Origin: an uncultured Lachnospiraceae bacterium
GTDB taxonomy: Bacteria; Bacillota; Clostridia; Lachnospirales; Lachnospiraceae
DNA length: 64,000 nucleotides
Direction: 5' to 3'
Assembly: GCA_947566645.1 (NCBI GenBank)
Contig: CANOKL010000013.1
Coordinates: 19,275-83,274 of the forward strand
This document shows positions 9,128 to 18,439 of this stretch, piece after piece. Below the pieces are notes generated by a model, which had not been told where the DNA came from, did no database searches, and saw only the letters and a list, made by a program, of their open reading frames with translations. Both the position numbers and the translations under genes were made by a program. Each line of letters opens with the position of its first letter. Within the stretch, counting starts at the first letter, position 1.

Positions 9128-10546
9128 CTATTTTACTTTGACGGAAACAGCACTGCTGAATCGTCCGTAAACCTTTTTGCCCGCCCCTTTCCGGTAGGCT
9201 CTGACTTTGTAGTAATAAGTCTTCTTTGATTTCAGATCCTCATCCACCAGCTTCACCTCTGCATTGCCGCGCAGGGTTTCCACTCGTTTATAAGTGCCGT
9301 CCTTTTTCGTGCTGCGGTAAACCTGGTATCCGTCTGCACCGCCTGCCTTTTTCCAGGAGATTGTTGCCTGCTCCTTCTTCTTGGATTTTGCAGTCACTTT
9401 TCCTGAGATTTCCAGGTCTGACTTATACTTCACAATCACACTGTATTTTCCATATATGCGGCTCTTTCCCTTTACTTTCTCATAGCCGCGCACTTTGATA
9501 TCCGGAGTACTTCCGCCTGCAAATTTACTGGTATAGATTGTGTTTTTCTTTCCACTGACGCTGGCAAGCTTTTTGTAGCTCTTTGTCTTCGCATTGTAGC
9601 GGTAGATCACATAGCCATCCGCTCTGGAAAGCTCACTCCATTTGATCGTAAGCCGGCCATTTTCTACCTTACAGCCCACTCTCGGGGCTGCTACTATTGC
9701 CCTGACCGGACTGCTGTAATCGCCGTAAAGCTTATTCCCGCCAGTCCCGGTCCTGTAAGCACGTATCTTGTAGTAATAGATGTCACCATCCTTATGCTTC
9801 ACTCCGCCTGCTTTTACGGCAGAGCCCTTTTTCACTGTCTTTACCAGTTTGTATTTGCCATTCTTTTTCGTACTGCGCCAGATCTGATAGCCCTCTGCCC
9901 CAGAGACCTTCTTCCAGGTCATGGCTACCTTTTTTGTGTTCTGATACTGTACACTGAAGGACTTTACTGCCGCCAGTTTCTTCTCCGGAGTCTTTGGCTC
10001 CTCTTTGTCTTTTCCCTGCACCTTTTCAGCCGCATTGTCTGCAAGCGGTATGGTCAGAGCTTCTATACCACTGACATTTACGTATTTTACAACAGGCTTT
10101 TCTTTATTTTCTGCCAGTCCGTCTTCCCCGGCAATCCCGACTGTGGCTGAGAATGCTTTGTCGTTTGCGGATGTAAGGGAAAGCGTGCCAAGAGATGCAC
10201 TGTCCTTTCCGCTGAAAATATCCTGGCTCTTTTTTCCAGAAAGGATCAGATCCACGATATACCCACTGCCATCCTTCCGGATCTCTGCATCCTTCACATC
10301 GCTGGTAATGGATTTGTTAAACGTAAACGCTGGTTCCTTGATCGCTCCGCTGTCCACCTTCACATACAGCCATAAGCGCATAGATGTAATGATCTCCGTC
10401 TCCCCCTGGGGCATCTTTAAGGATACATTTACATCAGTGCCCTTTGCGGCAAGTTCCCCGGCGGCACCGGTGGCAGCCGATGCCGCGAAGGGACATGCCA
10501 GTATAAGCAGCAGGGATGTTAGTATGACTTTCATCCTTGTTTTCAT
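9128..10546 (-). CDS. Secreted FN3-repeat protein with possible cohesin-like N-terminal domain
   Basis: 472 residues starting MKTRMKVILTSLLLI with GGAGG upstream. A signal peptide ends near AASAA. Residues about 35-155 form one beta-rich domain (VNVSLKMPQG...ITSMRLWLYVKV...SLGTLSLTS) whose pattern resembles the cohesin/CBM2-CBM3 fold; this is a weak, pattern-based call. Three fibronectin type III repeats follow, each with a GYQIWRSTKKNGKYK-like strand and a YYYKIRAYR motif. There is no LPXTG, SLH or membrane anchor at the C-terminus. The gene starts 24 bases after the dockerin-bearing M60 peptidase gene, so the two are co-transcribed. It could be the partner scaffold of that peptidase. Confidence 0.75.
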   Translation of the reverse strand: MKTRMKVILTSLLLILACPFAASAATGAAGELAAKGTDVNVSLKMPQGETEIITSMRLWLYVKVDSGAIKEPAFTFNKSITSDVKDAEIRKDGSGYIVDLILSGKKSQDIFSGKDSASLGTLSLTSANDKAFSATVGIAGEDGLAENKEKPVVKYVNVSGIEALTIPLADNAAEKVQGKDKEEPKTPEKKLAAVKSFSVQYQNTKKVAMTWKKVSGAEGYQIWRSTKKNGKYKLVKTVKKGSAVKAGGVKHKDGDIYYYKIRAYRTGTGGNKLYGDYSSPVRAIVAAPRVGCKVENGRLTIKWSELSRADGYVIYRYNAKTKSYKKLASVSGKKNTIYTSKFAGGSTPDIKVRGYEKVKGKSRIYGKYSVIVKYKSDLEISGKVTAKSKKKEQATISWKKAGGADGYQVYRSTKKDGTYKRVETLRGNAEVKLVDEDLKSKKTYYYKVRAYRKGAGKKVYGRFSSAVSVKVK

Positions 10547-10570
10547 GTTTACCTCCATCGTTCTTATACA

Positions 10571-13500
10571 TTATTCTGACTTTGAGCCTGTCAGGGTAAT
10601 CGGCGGAATCGTATCCGGTATGCTGATGATCTGAGTATCACTGACCATACGCTCACCTTCCAGAGTCAGGGCATTGTCCACGCGGTAGAGCTCGGCGCGC
10701 ACCTTGAGACCCTTCATATCTTTCTGATTCCATTTCCCTGGCTCAACATAGTAAACCCATGTTCCATTAGAGGTTTCTCCCAGATTTCCTTTCTCCGGAA
10801 CATCTGCGAAGATGACCTGACCCGCCTCCAGCACATCAGACCCTTCTGTGGAACCAATAACATTACCCTTGTCGTCATATACCATAACTACATTGTAGGC
10901 CGGATTTCCTTTATAAGTTCCTGTGAATATGAGAGAACCTTTTTTGATCACATCCTTTGTTGTATCCGTACCATATACATAGTCGTTTTCCAGTATACCG
11001 ATAGCCGCCTGGCCCGCATCCGTGGTGAAGAAATCTACATTATCTCCGCTTGGCCCGCAGATCTCAATCTCATGAATGGTAACCTTTTCTGTACCGGATA
11101 TGGTCAGCCGCACATAACGTGCATCATAAGTACCGATCCACTTATCCCTGGCATCCTCTTCCACAGCGTCAAACCATATTTCGGTATAAGGCTTCCCGGT
11201 ATCCTTACGTACTGCATATCCGCTCTTTACTGCTGTCCAGGTACTTCCGTCTGCGCTCACCTCAAGGTCCACGCTGCCCAGGTCGCTTCCCTGATACCTC
11301 AGTGCAGTCACACGCTCTGACTGGTGCATGTCAATGGTAATCACAGATTTGTCTGTATCCGCTGTACGGGTTCCCTCATATATGGTAGTCGTATCGCCGT
11401 CAATGACATTTTCAATGGTACGAAGTGCTGCTCCTGCAGGTACGCTGGACGGATCGTTTTCATGATAGCCGCTGTCCGGATCATCCGTCAGCCATCCGTC
11501 GGTTCCGGTCTCCGTATCACTTCCTGCGTCATCTTCATCCTTCAGCGGATTCTTTATCTTGTCTGCCTGGGCCTCAAGACCTTCTGTCTCAATGGTCCAT
11601 TGTTCCTTATTAAGCTGGCCGCCCGTCTCAATCTTTACAGAGCCTGCCCCCTTAACGTTTGAATAATTCAGATACTTATCCACTGCCCGTACCTCATAAG
11701 TGATCACACGGTTATTGATAGCTTCAACCGTGTCCGTAAATACGGTAGTCCCGCCTGCGTCTGCCTCAATAAATCCTGCTGTCTGGGATTTCGTCTCACC
11801 GTTCGAGGTCATCTTCCTCATAATCTCATAACCATGAAGAACATCCTTATAGGCATCGTCTGCCTTTATGGTAATCTTTACTGTATTGCTGCCTGATTCT
11901 GTTACTGCATCTGCCTCTGTCACTACGTCTTTGCCTGTAACAGTAAGGGAAGCATCCTTCTCCGGATGATCTACACGATAATTTCTCACCGCATCATTTA
12001 CATAGTAGATTGCCTTTTCTTCCGGAGCTCCGTATTTTTCTGCATAAGCCTTTGTGGCTGCATCCGGTACCATACCCCAGCGCTCAAAGAAGGTCAGAAT
12101 ATTTTTCTTTGCCGCTGCACAGGACAGACGCATCAGATTCTGGTCTGTACCTCCATCCAGCTTGAGACCTGCCTGGGGCGCCTTGCCCGGATTTCTGGAA
12201 TAGGTATCCACTCTTGCAAAGAACAAGTTATTAAACAGATTATTATAGCTGTCTTCACCGACATAGATATGGCGGTCCTCCTTATTGTTGTCATAAGCAA
12301 GATGAAGCTGCCAGTACAGGGCAAGCTGAACTGCTACATTCGATGAACGGCCTTCTGCCCCTGATGTAACCTTTTTATAGATCTTGTCATAGCTGCGCCA
12401 GCGAACTCCGCTTCCCTCAATCGTAAGAAGCTGTGCAAAATAGTTATTGGTGATCTCAGCAATGGCATATGTGCCCTGGTTAATGTCATGGCCAATCTCA
12501 TGAGCCACGCCCCATCCAAATCCATTCCAGTCAGACGGCGCACTTGCCAGAGGCGCTGATCCCCACTCTATACCGATATGGTTTCCTGCTGCATACATAA
12601 AGGCTCCGGCAAACATACGCATATAGCGTATATTCAGATGCTGTGAAGGCAGATCATTCCTTCCGTTCACATCCCCGGCCTCATTACTCAGCCCCTTATG
12701 CTGATAGAACAGAGTCATGGTATCCTCCATTGCCTTCAGGGCGTCGTCAAGCTTCTTAACCTTATCAGGAGCCTTGGCAATTCCTCCCCATACCTGGGTT
12801 GCAGGCAGTGAATACATCATCGGCTCCAGCATAATATCTGTTGTATTTAAGATACAGTTCTTTGCATCATATGCCTTATTTGTGCCGCTGACCTTATCCT
12901 TATGCCCGGGTTGTTCGTGGGCTTCTCCAACCTTCGCAGAGTAGGCTTCCAGCTTCTCCACATAGGCTTCAATTGCCGCCGTGCGGTCCTCTCCGGTCTT
13001 TTTATAAAGATCCAGTACAGGAATATCACTTCCGCCGGCTACACGGACAAAATATTCATCTGATGCGTCATTTCCTGTATATGCCACATACATCTGGCCG
13101 CCCCGCTCGGTATCTGTACTTCCGATTTTCGGAACAGTAATGGAATTCCGTCCTACCTTCAGGTTTGCTGTCTGCATAAATGCACCAGACTCTGCATGCT
13201 GCTGGGTAAATACAAGCTGCAGATTTGCAGAAGCATTCATATTCTTTGTATTATGGCTCACATAGACTATGAGGCTCTCTCCTGCATATACTGTCTTGCC
13301 CAGAGGCTGCCATGCATTGAGACCGCTGAAGCCAAGATGTCCGTCTTTCTTTGCCGTGATCTGGTTGTGCACCTTGTAAGAATCCGCCTGGCTTCCCGTA
13401 AGAATCTCTCTCGCAAGCTGGATCTCCAGTTTAAGCTCATCATAAAGAGGATGCTTTTCACCACTGGCAGTATCCACTTTCTCTAACTCTGTCTCCAGCT

Positions 13501-16276
13501 TCGTAATCTCCTCTTCCGTCACACTTCCTGTTAACTTATTATGCATTGCATCATTAAACAGGCCCATAATCCGCTTCTCCAGATCATTATACTTATGGAA
13601 ATGGATTTCCGCAATCTTCATAGCGCCGCGGCTGTAGCCTGTGCTCACGCACAGATTAATCTTGTTGGCTGTAATAGTCTCATCCAGTTTCACAATATAA
13701 TACGGATTCTGGTTTTCGTCCATCTTCCGCAGAAGTGAAGCGCCTACTGTCTTCTCTGTCTTTGCATCATCCTCACTCCAGTATCTGATGCGCACATAAT
13801 TCAGCCTTAATGTCTCATCTGCAGTACCAAAGCTCAGGTAATTCATATCATAATCCTGATCCAGTGTAACGGTCACTCCCTTATCACTGGCAGGATAGGA
13901 TACCCCGTCATCCCAGTCGTTGGGCTTTGTCCAGTAAGAAGCATAGTCATTATCCACAAGGCCCAGGGCGCTCTTAGGCTTCCCTTCATCCAGAGGACTT
14001 CCCACCATGGAAGCTCCGCCGCTGCCTCCTAACACAGCATCCTTGATATGACTTGTCACTTTACCCGACACTTCTTCGCCTGCATCATCCCGCTCCGGTG
14101 TATTCAGAAGTTCAAACTTCGGCACCTGGGGCGGCTGTGCACTCTTGGTCGTGCCTGTGGAGATCAGGGAGTTCGCGCCCCATCCCAGCTGGTTCCAGCC
14201 AATGACATAGACGGAATACTGGGTGTTCTCCTCAAGCCCGGTAATAATATAAGAATTCTCGGCAAGCTTTCCTGTTCCCTCGGGAACCTTTGTAAAGCCC
14301 TCCAGAACCGGCTTAAATTCGGCATTCTTGTCTTCCGTTTCTTTATAATAAACCATATAACCGTTGGAATCGCTCATCTTCTTCCATGAAACTGCCAGGG
14401 AGAGATAGCTGCCTGTTACGCTTACATTATCCGGAGGTGCCGGCAGCTTTGTAGGCTGCGGCGCTGCCTTCTGTTCCATAGACCAGGGGCTCTTCCAGTC
14501 GCCGTTCACAGAGCGCACCTTGATTGTATACTCCGTGAAATTTTTCAAGTCATTGTTGTTAATGGAGCTGATGATATGGGTCGTATTCCCCACGCGTGTA
14601 ATCTGTTCCTGTCCATCCGGGTCAGCTATATAAACCTCATATCCGGTTATATTATACTCTTTTCCCCAGGATACTGTCAGCATCTCATCTCCCGGTTCCA
14701 CATCAATATTCTTCGGGATATTCAGCTCTGGCGCCGGAATCCGGCTTTCCATATTATTCACGAATTCTACCCTGGCAATCTCTACCAGAGGCTGTGTCTT
14801 TCGCGTACCCGTAATGCGGAGCGTCACACGCTTCACTGCCACCTGGCTGCCCAGGTCAAGAATCAGCATGCCCCCTGCGTCCACCGTCACTTTCGCACCG
14901 TCAGCGGCGTGTACCTCCAATGGGCCAAAAATACCGGCAAGCATACTGCCCAGAGACATTCTTTCAGATGCTCTTGCCTGAGGGGTTACGCTTCCATTCT
15001 TCCCATCCACATCAAAGGATACTGTTTTGGTAACTTCCTCGGAAACCCCTTCGTCATTCTTCTCCACACAGACCATCTCCACCACGCCGGCAGTAATGCT
15101 GCTATATGTATTCCCGTCGCTTTCCTCTGTCACCGGAGCATGCAGGGCAATAGCCTCCATGTTCTGGGGCTCCCCATTGTTTCCTGCAAGATTAAAGGTT
15201 ATCCCCACCGGATTCTTTTCCGAGATCGCCTGATTATCTGCCGGCAACAATGACACTTTGTCCCCGCCTTTCAGAAGGTCGTTGAGATTGCCTTCTACCA
15301 CTGTGCCTTCCTCTTTGGCAATGTCTTGAGGAATCGCCAGATGCTCCACGGTAGAATCCTGCTCCTCTCCAATGTTCTGAACTACATACTGCAGATCTGC
15401 AATATCCACATTGGTGTCATCATTCAGGTCAAACACGGCCTCATCGCCTGTGGGTTCAGAGCCCCTGCGGATCGCGGAAAGCATCTCCTCCCGGTCTTCT
15501 ACAGTTACTTTTCCGTCCTTTGTCACATCCCCAAGAAGCATCCAGCCCGGCTTAGCCTGACTGCCGCTTTCGCCTGCGACCTGTCCGGAATAGACCTGGA
15601 TCTTGGAAGCCTTCCTTGCCTCCACTTCAACCGTCTGGACATAATCCGCAAATTTTTCCGCCTTTACTGTAACCTCATAGCTTCCCGCAGGAACCTTGTC
15701 ATAATGTACCAGCGCGCTGGCACTGGTGCTGCCGTCGTTCCCGGCAAGTGTAACGGTTCTTTCCGCTGCCTCTAATCCGGCTACAGACACCGTTGCCTCC
15801 AGGCCCTTTTCTTCAAAAAATGGCAGTCCCTGAATCAGTTCTACCACCAGAGCCCCCTTTGTCTCTGTCTCCTGTTCATCCCCAGCCGGAGCATCGCTCT
15901 TTGCCTCTGCCTGCTCCTTTTCAGCGGCAGGGTCTTCCTTCTCTGGTTCTGCCTGCCTGTCATCACCCTGAGAAGCTGTGCCGGCCGCTTCTGTTCCAGG
16001 CTGCTCTCCGTCAGTCTGGGAACCGGCATTTTCCGAATCCATTCCGGAATTCCGGGAGTCTGCCGTGCCGTCTTCTGTCTGCTTCACATCATCGGCGGCG
16101 GGCTCTCCCGCATCATTCTTTTCAGGCTCCTTCTGCTGTCCGTCTGCTCCCTGTGCCTGGTCTGCATCCTGCGTCTGCAAAATACCCGCGTCCGCGGCAT
16201 GCACCTGCACAACAGAGCCAGATACAATCTGCACAAACAGACAAAGCGCGAGCCCTGTCGCAATCCATCTCTTCAT
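10571..16276 (-). CDS. Secreted M60-family metallopeptidase with dockerin, FN3 and F5/8C domains
   Basis: 1901 residues starting MKRWIATGLALCLF; AAAGG lies 9 bases upstream, which is why this ATG was chosen over earlier ones. Layout: signal peptide (to about 28); acidic E/D/Q-rich linker (30-135); PEGA-like domain (139-229); type I dockerin with two calcium loops, GDVTKDGKVTVEDREEM and FDLNDDTNVDIADLQ (about 246-310); two FN3 domains (510-715); an F5/8C (CBM32-like) domain (740-895); M60 N-terminal part and catalytic domain, with HEIGH at 1259-1263 and a following AIAEITNN glutamate; an FN3-like domain; a second F5/8C domain (1612-1745); and a C-terminal beta domain. Known M60 enzymes cut O-glycosylated mucins. 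An internal rather than terminal dockerin is unusual. No cell-wall anchor is seen. Confidence 0.9.
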   Translation of the reverse strand: MKRWIATGLALCLFVQIVSGSVVQVHAADAGILQTQDADQAQGADGQQKEPEKNDAGEPAADDVKQTEDGTADSRNSGMDSENAGSQTDGEQPGTEAAGTASQGDDRQAEPEKEDPAAEKEQAEAKSDAPAGDEQETETKGALVVELIQGLPFFEEKGLEATVSVAGLEAAERTVTLAGNDGSTSASALVHYDKVPAGSYEVTVKAEKFADYVQTVEVEARKASKIQVYSGQVAGESGSQAKPGWMLLGDVTKDGKVTVEDREEMLSAIRRGSEPTGDEAVFDLNDDTNVDIADLQYVVQNIGEEQDSTVEHLAIPQDIAKEEGTVVEGNLNDLLKGGDKVSLLPADNQAISEKNPVGITFNLAGNNGEPQNMEAIALHAPVTEESDGNTYSSITAGVVEMVCVEKNDEGVSEEVTKTVSFDVDGKNGSVTPQARASERMSLGSMLAGIFGPLEVHAADGAKVTVDAGGMLILDLGSQVAVKRVTLRITGTRKTQPLVEIARVEFVNNMESRIPAPELNIPKNIDVEPGDEMLTVSWGKEYNITGYEVYIADPDGQEQITRVGNTTHIISSINNNDLKNFTEYTIKVRSVNGDWKSPWSMEQKAAPQPTKLPAPPDNVSVTGSYLSLAVSWKKMSDSNGYMVYYKETEDKNAEFKPVLEGFTKVPEGTGKLAENSYIITGLEENTQYSVYVIGWNQLGWGANSLISTGTTKSAQPPQVPKFELLNTPERDDAGEEVSGKVTSHIKDAVLGGSGGASMVGSPLDEGKPKSALGLVDNDYASYWTKPNDWDDGVSYPASDKGVTVTLDQDYDMNYLSFGTADETLRLNYVRIRYWSEDDAKTEKTVGASLLRKMDENQNPYYIVKLDETITANKINLCVSTGYSRGAMKIAEIHFHKYNDLEKRIMGLFNDAMHNKLTGSVTEEEITKLETELEKVDTASGEKHPLYDELKLEIQLAREILTGSQADSYKVHNQITAKKDGHLGFSGLNAWQPLGKTVYAGESLIVYVSHNTKNMNASANLQLVFTQQHAESGAFMQTANLKVGRNSITVPKIGSTDTERGGQMYVAYTGNDASDEYFVRVAGGSDIPVLDLYKKTGEDRTAAIEAYVEKLEAYSAKVGEAHEQPGHKDKVSGTNKAYDAKNCILNTTDIMLEPMMYSLPATQVWGGIAKAPDKVKKLDDALKAMEDTMTLFYQHKGLSNEAGDVNGRNDLPSQHLNIRYMRMFAGAFMYAAGNHIGIEWGSAPLASAPSDWNGFGWGVAHEIGHDINQGTYAIAEITNNYFAQLLTIEGSGVRWRSYDKIYKKVTSGAEGRSSNVAVQLALYWQLHLAYDNNKEDRHIYVGEDSYNNLFNNLFFARVDTYSRNPGKAPQAGLKLDGGTDQNLMRLSCAAAKKNILTFFERWGMVPDAATKAYAEKYGAPEEKAIYYVNDAVRNYRVDHPEKDASLTVTGKDVVTEADAVTESGSNTVKITIKADDAYKDVLHGYEIMRKMTSNGETKSQTAGFIEADAGGTTVFTDTVEAINNRVITYEVRAVDKYLNYSNVKGAGSVKIETGGQLNKEQWTIETEGLEAQADKIKNPLKDEDDAGSDTETGTDGWLTDDPDSGYHENDPSSVPAGAALRTIENVIDGDTTTIYEGTRTADTDKSVITIDMHQSERVTALRYQGSDLGSVDLEVSADGSTWTAVKSGYAVRKDTGKPYTEIWFDAVEEDARDKWIGTYDARYVRLTISGTEKVTIHEIEICGPSGDNVDFFTTDAGQAAIGILENDYVYGTDTTKDVIKKGSLIFTGTYKGNPAYNVVMVYDDKGNVIGSTEGSDVLEAGQVIFADVPEKGNLGETSNGTWVYYVEPGKWNQKDMKGLKVRAELYRVDNALTLEGERMVSDTQIISIPDTIPPITLTGSKSE

Positions 16277-16326
16277 TGCTCTTTTCCTTTCTTTCATTAT
16301 TCCCAAAATATGTTCTGGTATTGTGT

Positions 16327-16355
16327 ATTATACTGAAAAATGTCAAACATTTCAA
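16327..16355 (-). promoter_or_regulatory. SigA-type promoter for the M60/FN3 operon
   Basis: On the minus strand TTGAAA, 17 bases, TATAAT, about 50 bases before the M60 start codon. Confidence 0.65.
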
Positions 16356-16433
16356 GTAAAATAAAACACATTGCATGGTCGAAACGATTGAGGTTAGCCG
16401 TGTAACTATATTAGCTTGTTGTTCTGATTGTCA

Positions 16434-16476
16434 AAAAAGGTGCAAAGTCCTTTCAGCAAGGACCTTACACCTTTTT
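16434..16476 (-). terminator. Intrinsic terminator of alsT
   Basis: Arms AAAAAGGTGTAAGGTCCTT and AAGGACTTTGCACCTTTTT (minus strand) form a 19-bp stem with two G-U type pairs, ending in a run of six T. It lies about 100 bases past the alsT stop. Confidence 0.8.
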
Positions 16477-16577
16477 GTAATTTGTTTCATTCCCATCTTC
16501 CTGCATATTTTGAAAGATGTCTTTTAACTCCTGCAATTCATACAGGCTCTCCCTCAGTTGATACAATTTACAACGCT

Positions 16578-17960
16578 CTATTTTTCCACAACCGGAATCG
16601 CCGTACGGTCCTTTGCATCCAGGTTATTGATATACTTTCTCGTCTCCTTCACAATGACATTCGACAAGAGCAGCACTGCCACCAGATTTGGAATTGCCAT
16701 CAGTGCATTTAGTATATCTGCAATAGTCCACACTACGTTCAGTTTGATAATCGGTGCAATCACTGCCACGGCTATGTACAGCGCCCGGTAAGGCACAAGT
16801 CCGCTCCTCCCGGCGAAGTACTCCACACACCGTTCTCCATAATATGCCCAGCCAAGAATCGTAGAATATGCGAAGGTAATGATTCCAAGAGTAAGGACAA
16901 TCGGCCCAAATACAGGAATCTGGCCAAATGCAAGTGTAGAAAGCATTCCGCCGTCTTCGATATGCTCTGCATTAATGTTGGGATTTTTCATAATTGTCGT
17001 TACCAGTACAAGCCCTGTCATCAGACAGACTACTACTGTATCCCAAAAAGTTCCGGTAGAGGACACAAGTGCCTGCCGCACCGGATTTTTCGTCTGTGCC
17101 GCTGCTGCTGCGATGGGTGCGGAACCCATACCGGATTCATTGGAAAAAAGTCCTCTGGCAACTCCATACCGGATCGCAGAACGGATCCCGGAGCCTACAA
17201 GTCCCCCTGCCGCCGCTCCCGGCGTAAAAGCAAGCCTGCAGATCGTCGCCACAGCCGGAATAATATAGTCATAATTAATACATAAGATAATGATACATCC
17301 CAGCACATAAAATAATGCCATAAAAGGAACCAGTCTCTCGCAGACTCTTGCAATCGACTTAATCCCCCCGAAGATTACGATTGCCGTCAGAATGCCTACA
17401 GCCAGCCCTACAATCCAGTTGGGAATTCCGAAATTACCATTAGCAATATTCGCGATGGCGTTCACCTGTGTCGCACAGCCAATCCCAAAGGACGCAAATG
17501 CCGCGAAAAAGGCAAAAATTACGGCAAGCCACTTCATATTCAGTCCGCGTTCAAGGGCATACATAGCACCTCCCTGCATGCGCCCGTCCCTCGTCTTCAC
17601 CCGGTATTTTACTGCAATCAGTGACTCCGAATACTTTGTTGCAATTCCAAACACACCGGTAAGCCAGCACCACAGCACTGCCCCCGGACCGCCCATTGCA
17701 ATTGCTGTTCCCACGCCAACGATATTTCCCGTCCCGATCGTCGCTGCAAGCGCTGTTGCAAGTGCACCAAACTGTGAGACCTCACCTTCGCCGTCCGTAT
17801 CCTTCGTTACTGAAAGCTTAATTCCCTTTGTAACCGTATGCCTTTGGATAAATCCCGTACGTATGGTCATAAAAAGATGAGTGCCAAATAACAGCGCGAT
17901 CATCCCCCAGCCCCATACCCAGCTGTCAAGCTTATTAAGCATATCTACTATCTGATCCAT
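16578..17960 (-). CDS. alsT: Alanine/glycine:cation symporter (AGCS family)
   Basis: 460 residues with about eleven membrane segments. It imports small neutral amino acids such as alanine or glycine with Na+ or H+. Family signatures seen are ALAATIGTGNIVGVGTAIAMGGPG near residue 70-90, GIATKYSESLIAVKYR, and the substrate-site region GLFSNESGMGSAPIAAAAA. Length is normal. It is a single-gene unit with its own terminator. The exact amino acid carried and the gene symbol follow the family name only. Confidence 0.93.
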   Translation of the reverse strand: MDQIVDMLNKLDSWVWGWGMIALLFGTHLFMTIRTGFIQRHTVTKGIKLSVTKDTDGEGEVSQFGALATALAATIGTGNIVGVGTAIAMGGPGAVLWCWLTGVFGIATKYSESLIAVKYRVKTRDGRMQGGAMYALERGLNMKWLAVIFAFFAAFASFGIGCATQVNAIANIANGNFGIPNWIVGLAVGILTAIVIFGGIKSIARVCERLVPFMALFYVLGCIIILCINYDYIIPAVATICRLAFTPGAAAGGLVGSGIRSAIRYGVARGLFSNESGMGSAPIAAAAAQTKNPVRQALVSSTGTFWDTVVVCLMTGLVLVTTIMKNPNINAEHIEDGGMLSTLAFGQIPVFGPIVLTLGIITFAYSTILGWAYYGERCVEYFAGRSGLVPYRALYIAVAVIAPIIKLNVVWTIADILNALMAIPNLVAVLLLSNVIVKETRKYINNLDAKDRTAIPVVEK

Positions 17961-18106
17961 AAATTACTCCTTTCTGCTGCCTGCTTTATAGTGTATTTTC
18001 GAAAGCATGGGGATATTATATACTATTAGAAAGAAAATAGCAAGAATTGTTACAAAATAGACATCCGGATATTTACAGATTCATCTTGAAATTCTTCAAA
18101 ATACCG

Positions 18107-18205
18107 TTAAAAATGTATAAATCTTTTTTGTTTTTCGTCTGATTTTCCCCAGTTATCCGTTTTGATATCCATTTTTCCTTTTTTTGTTTTATACGATTTA
18201 TTCAT
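18107..18205 (-). CDS. Small basic peptide gene, 32 residues (unrecognised)
   Basis: The peptide begins MNKSYKTKKGKMDIKTDNWG and ends RFIHF. Nine or ten of its 32 residues are lysine. GGGGAG lies 5 bases before the ATG. It is the only candidate gene in the otherwise empty 17961-18379 region between alsT and the AI-2E gene. The stretch is AT-rich, so a chance frame is possible; the ribosome site is the main support. No known family is recognised. Confidence 0.4.
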   Translation of the reverse strand: MNKSYKTKKGKMDIKTDNWGKSDEKQKRFIHF

Positions 18206-18439
18206 AAATACTCCCCTTTTATCAGAAAATCCTATAGAAGTAACTTGTAATAACTAAATCTGAATATCTGAAGAACAAACTCGCATTTCTTCGGATTATA
18301 TTCTTCAATTTTCTGACAATTCCTTTTCGGTTGACGCACATTTCAAGAACGATTATAATAGAAGATACGCAGTAACATCATGGTATACAGTCTGATGTTA
18401 CGCGAATCAGACAGCTTAAGAGAGGTTGAAATATTTTAT

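Noticed and set aside
10571..16276. LPXTG, SLH or other surface anchor on the M60 or FN3 proteins
   Set aside because: Neither C-terminus has a sorting signal, hydrophobic tail or SLH repeats, so attachment could only be through the dockerin.
16341..16346. TTGACA at 16341-16346 as -35 box for the M60 operon
   Set aside because: It is only 8 bases from the TATAAT; the TTGAAA at 16350-16355 has the correct 17-base spacing.
15793..16364. Overlapping plus-strand frames rich in Pro, Ser and Ala opposite the M60 N-terminus
   Set aside because: They arise from the E/D/Q-rich linker read backwards; the minus strand has signal peptide, promoter and domains.
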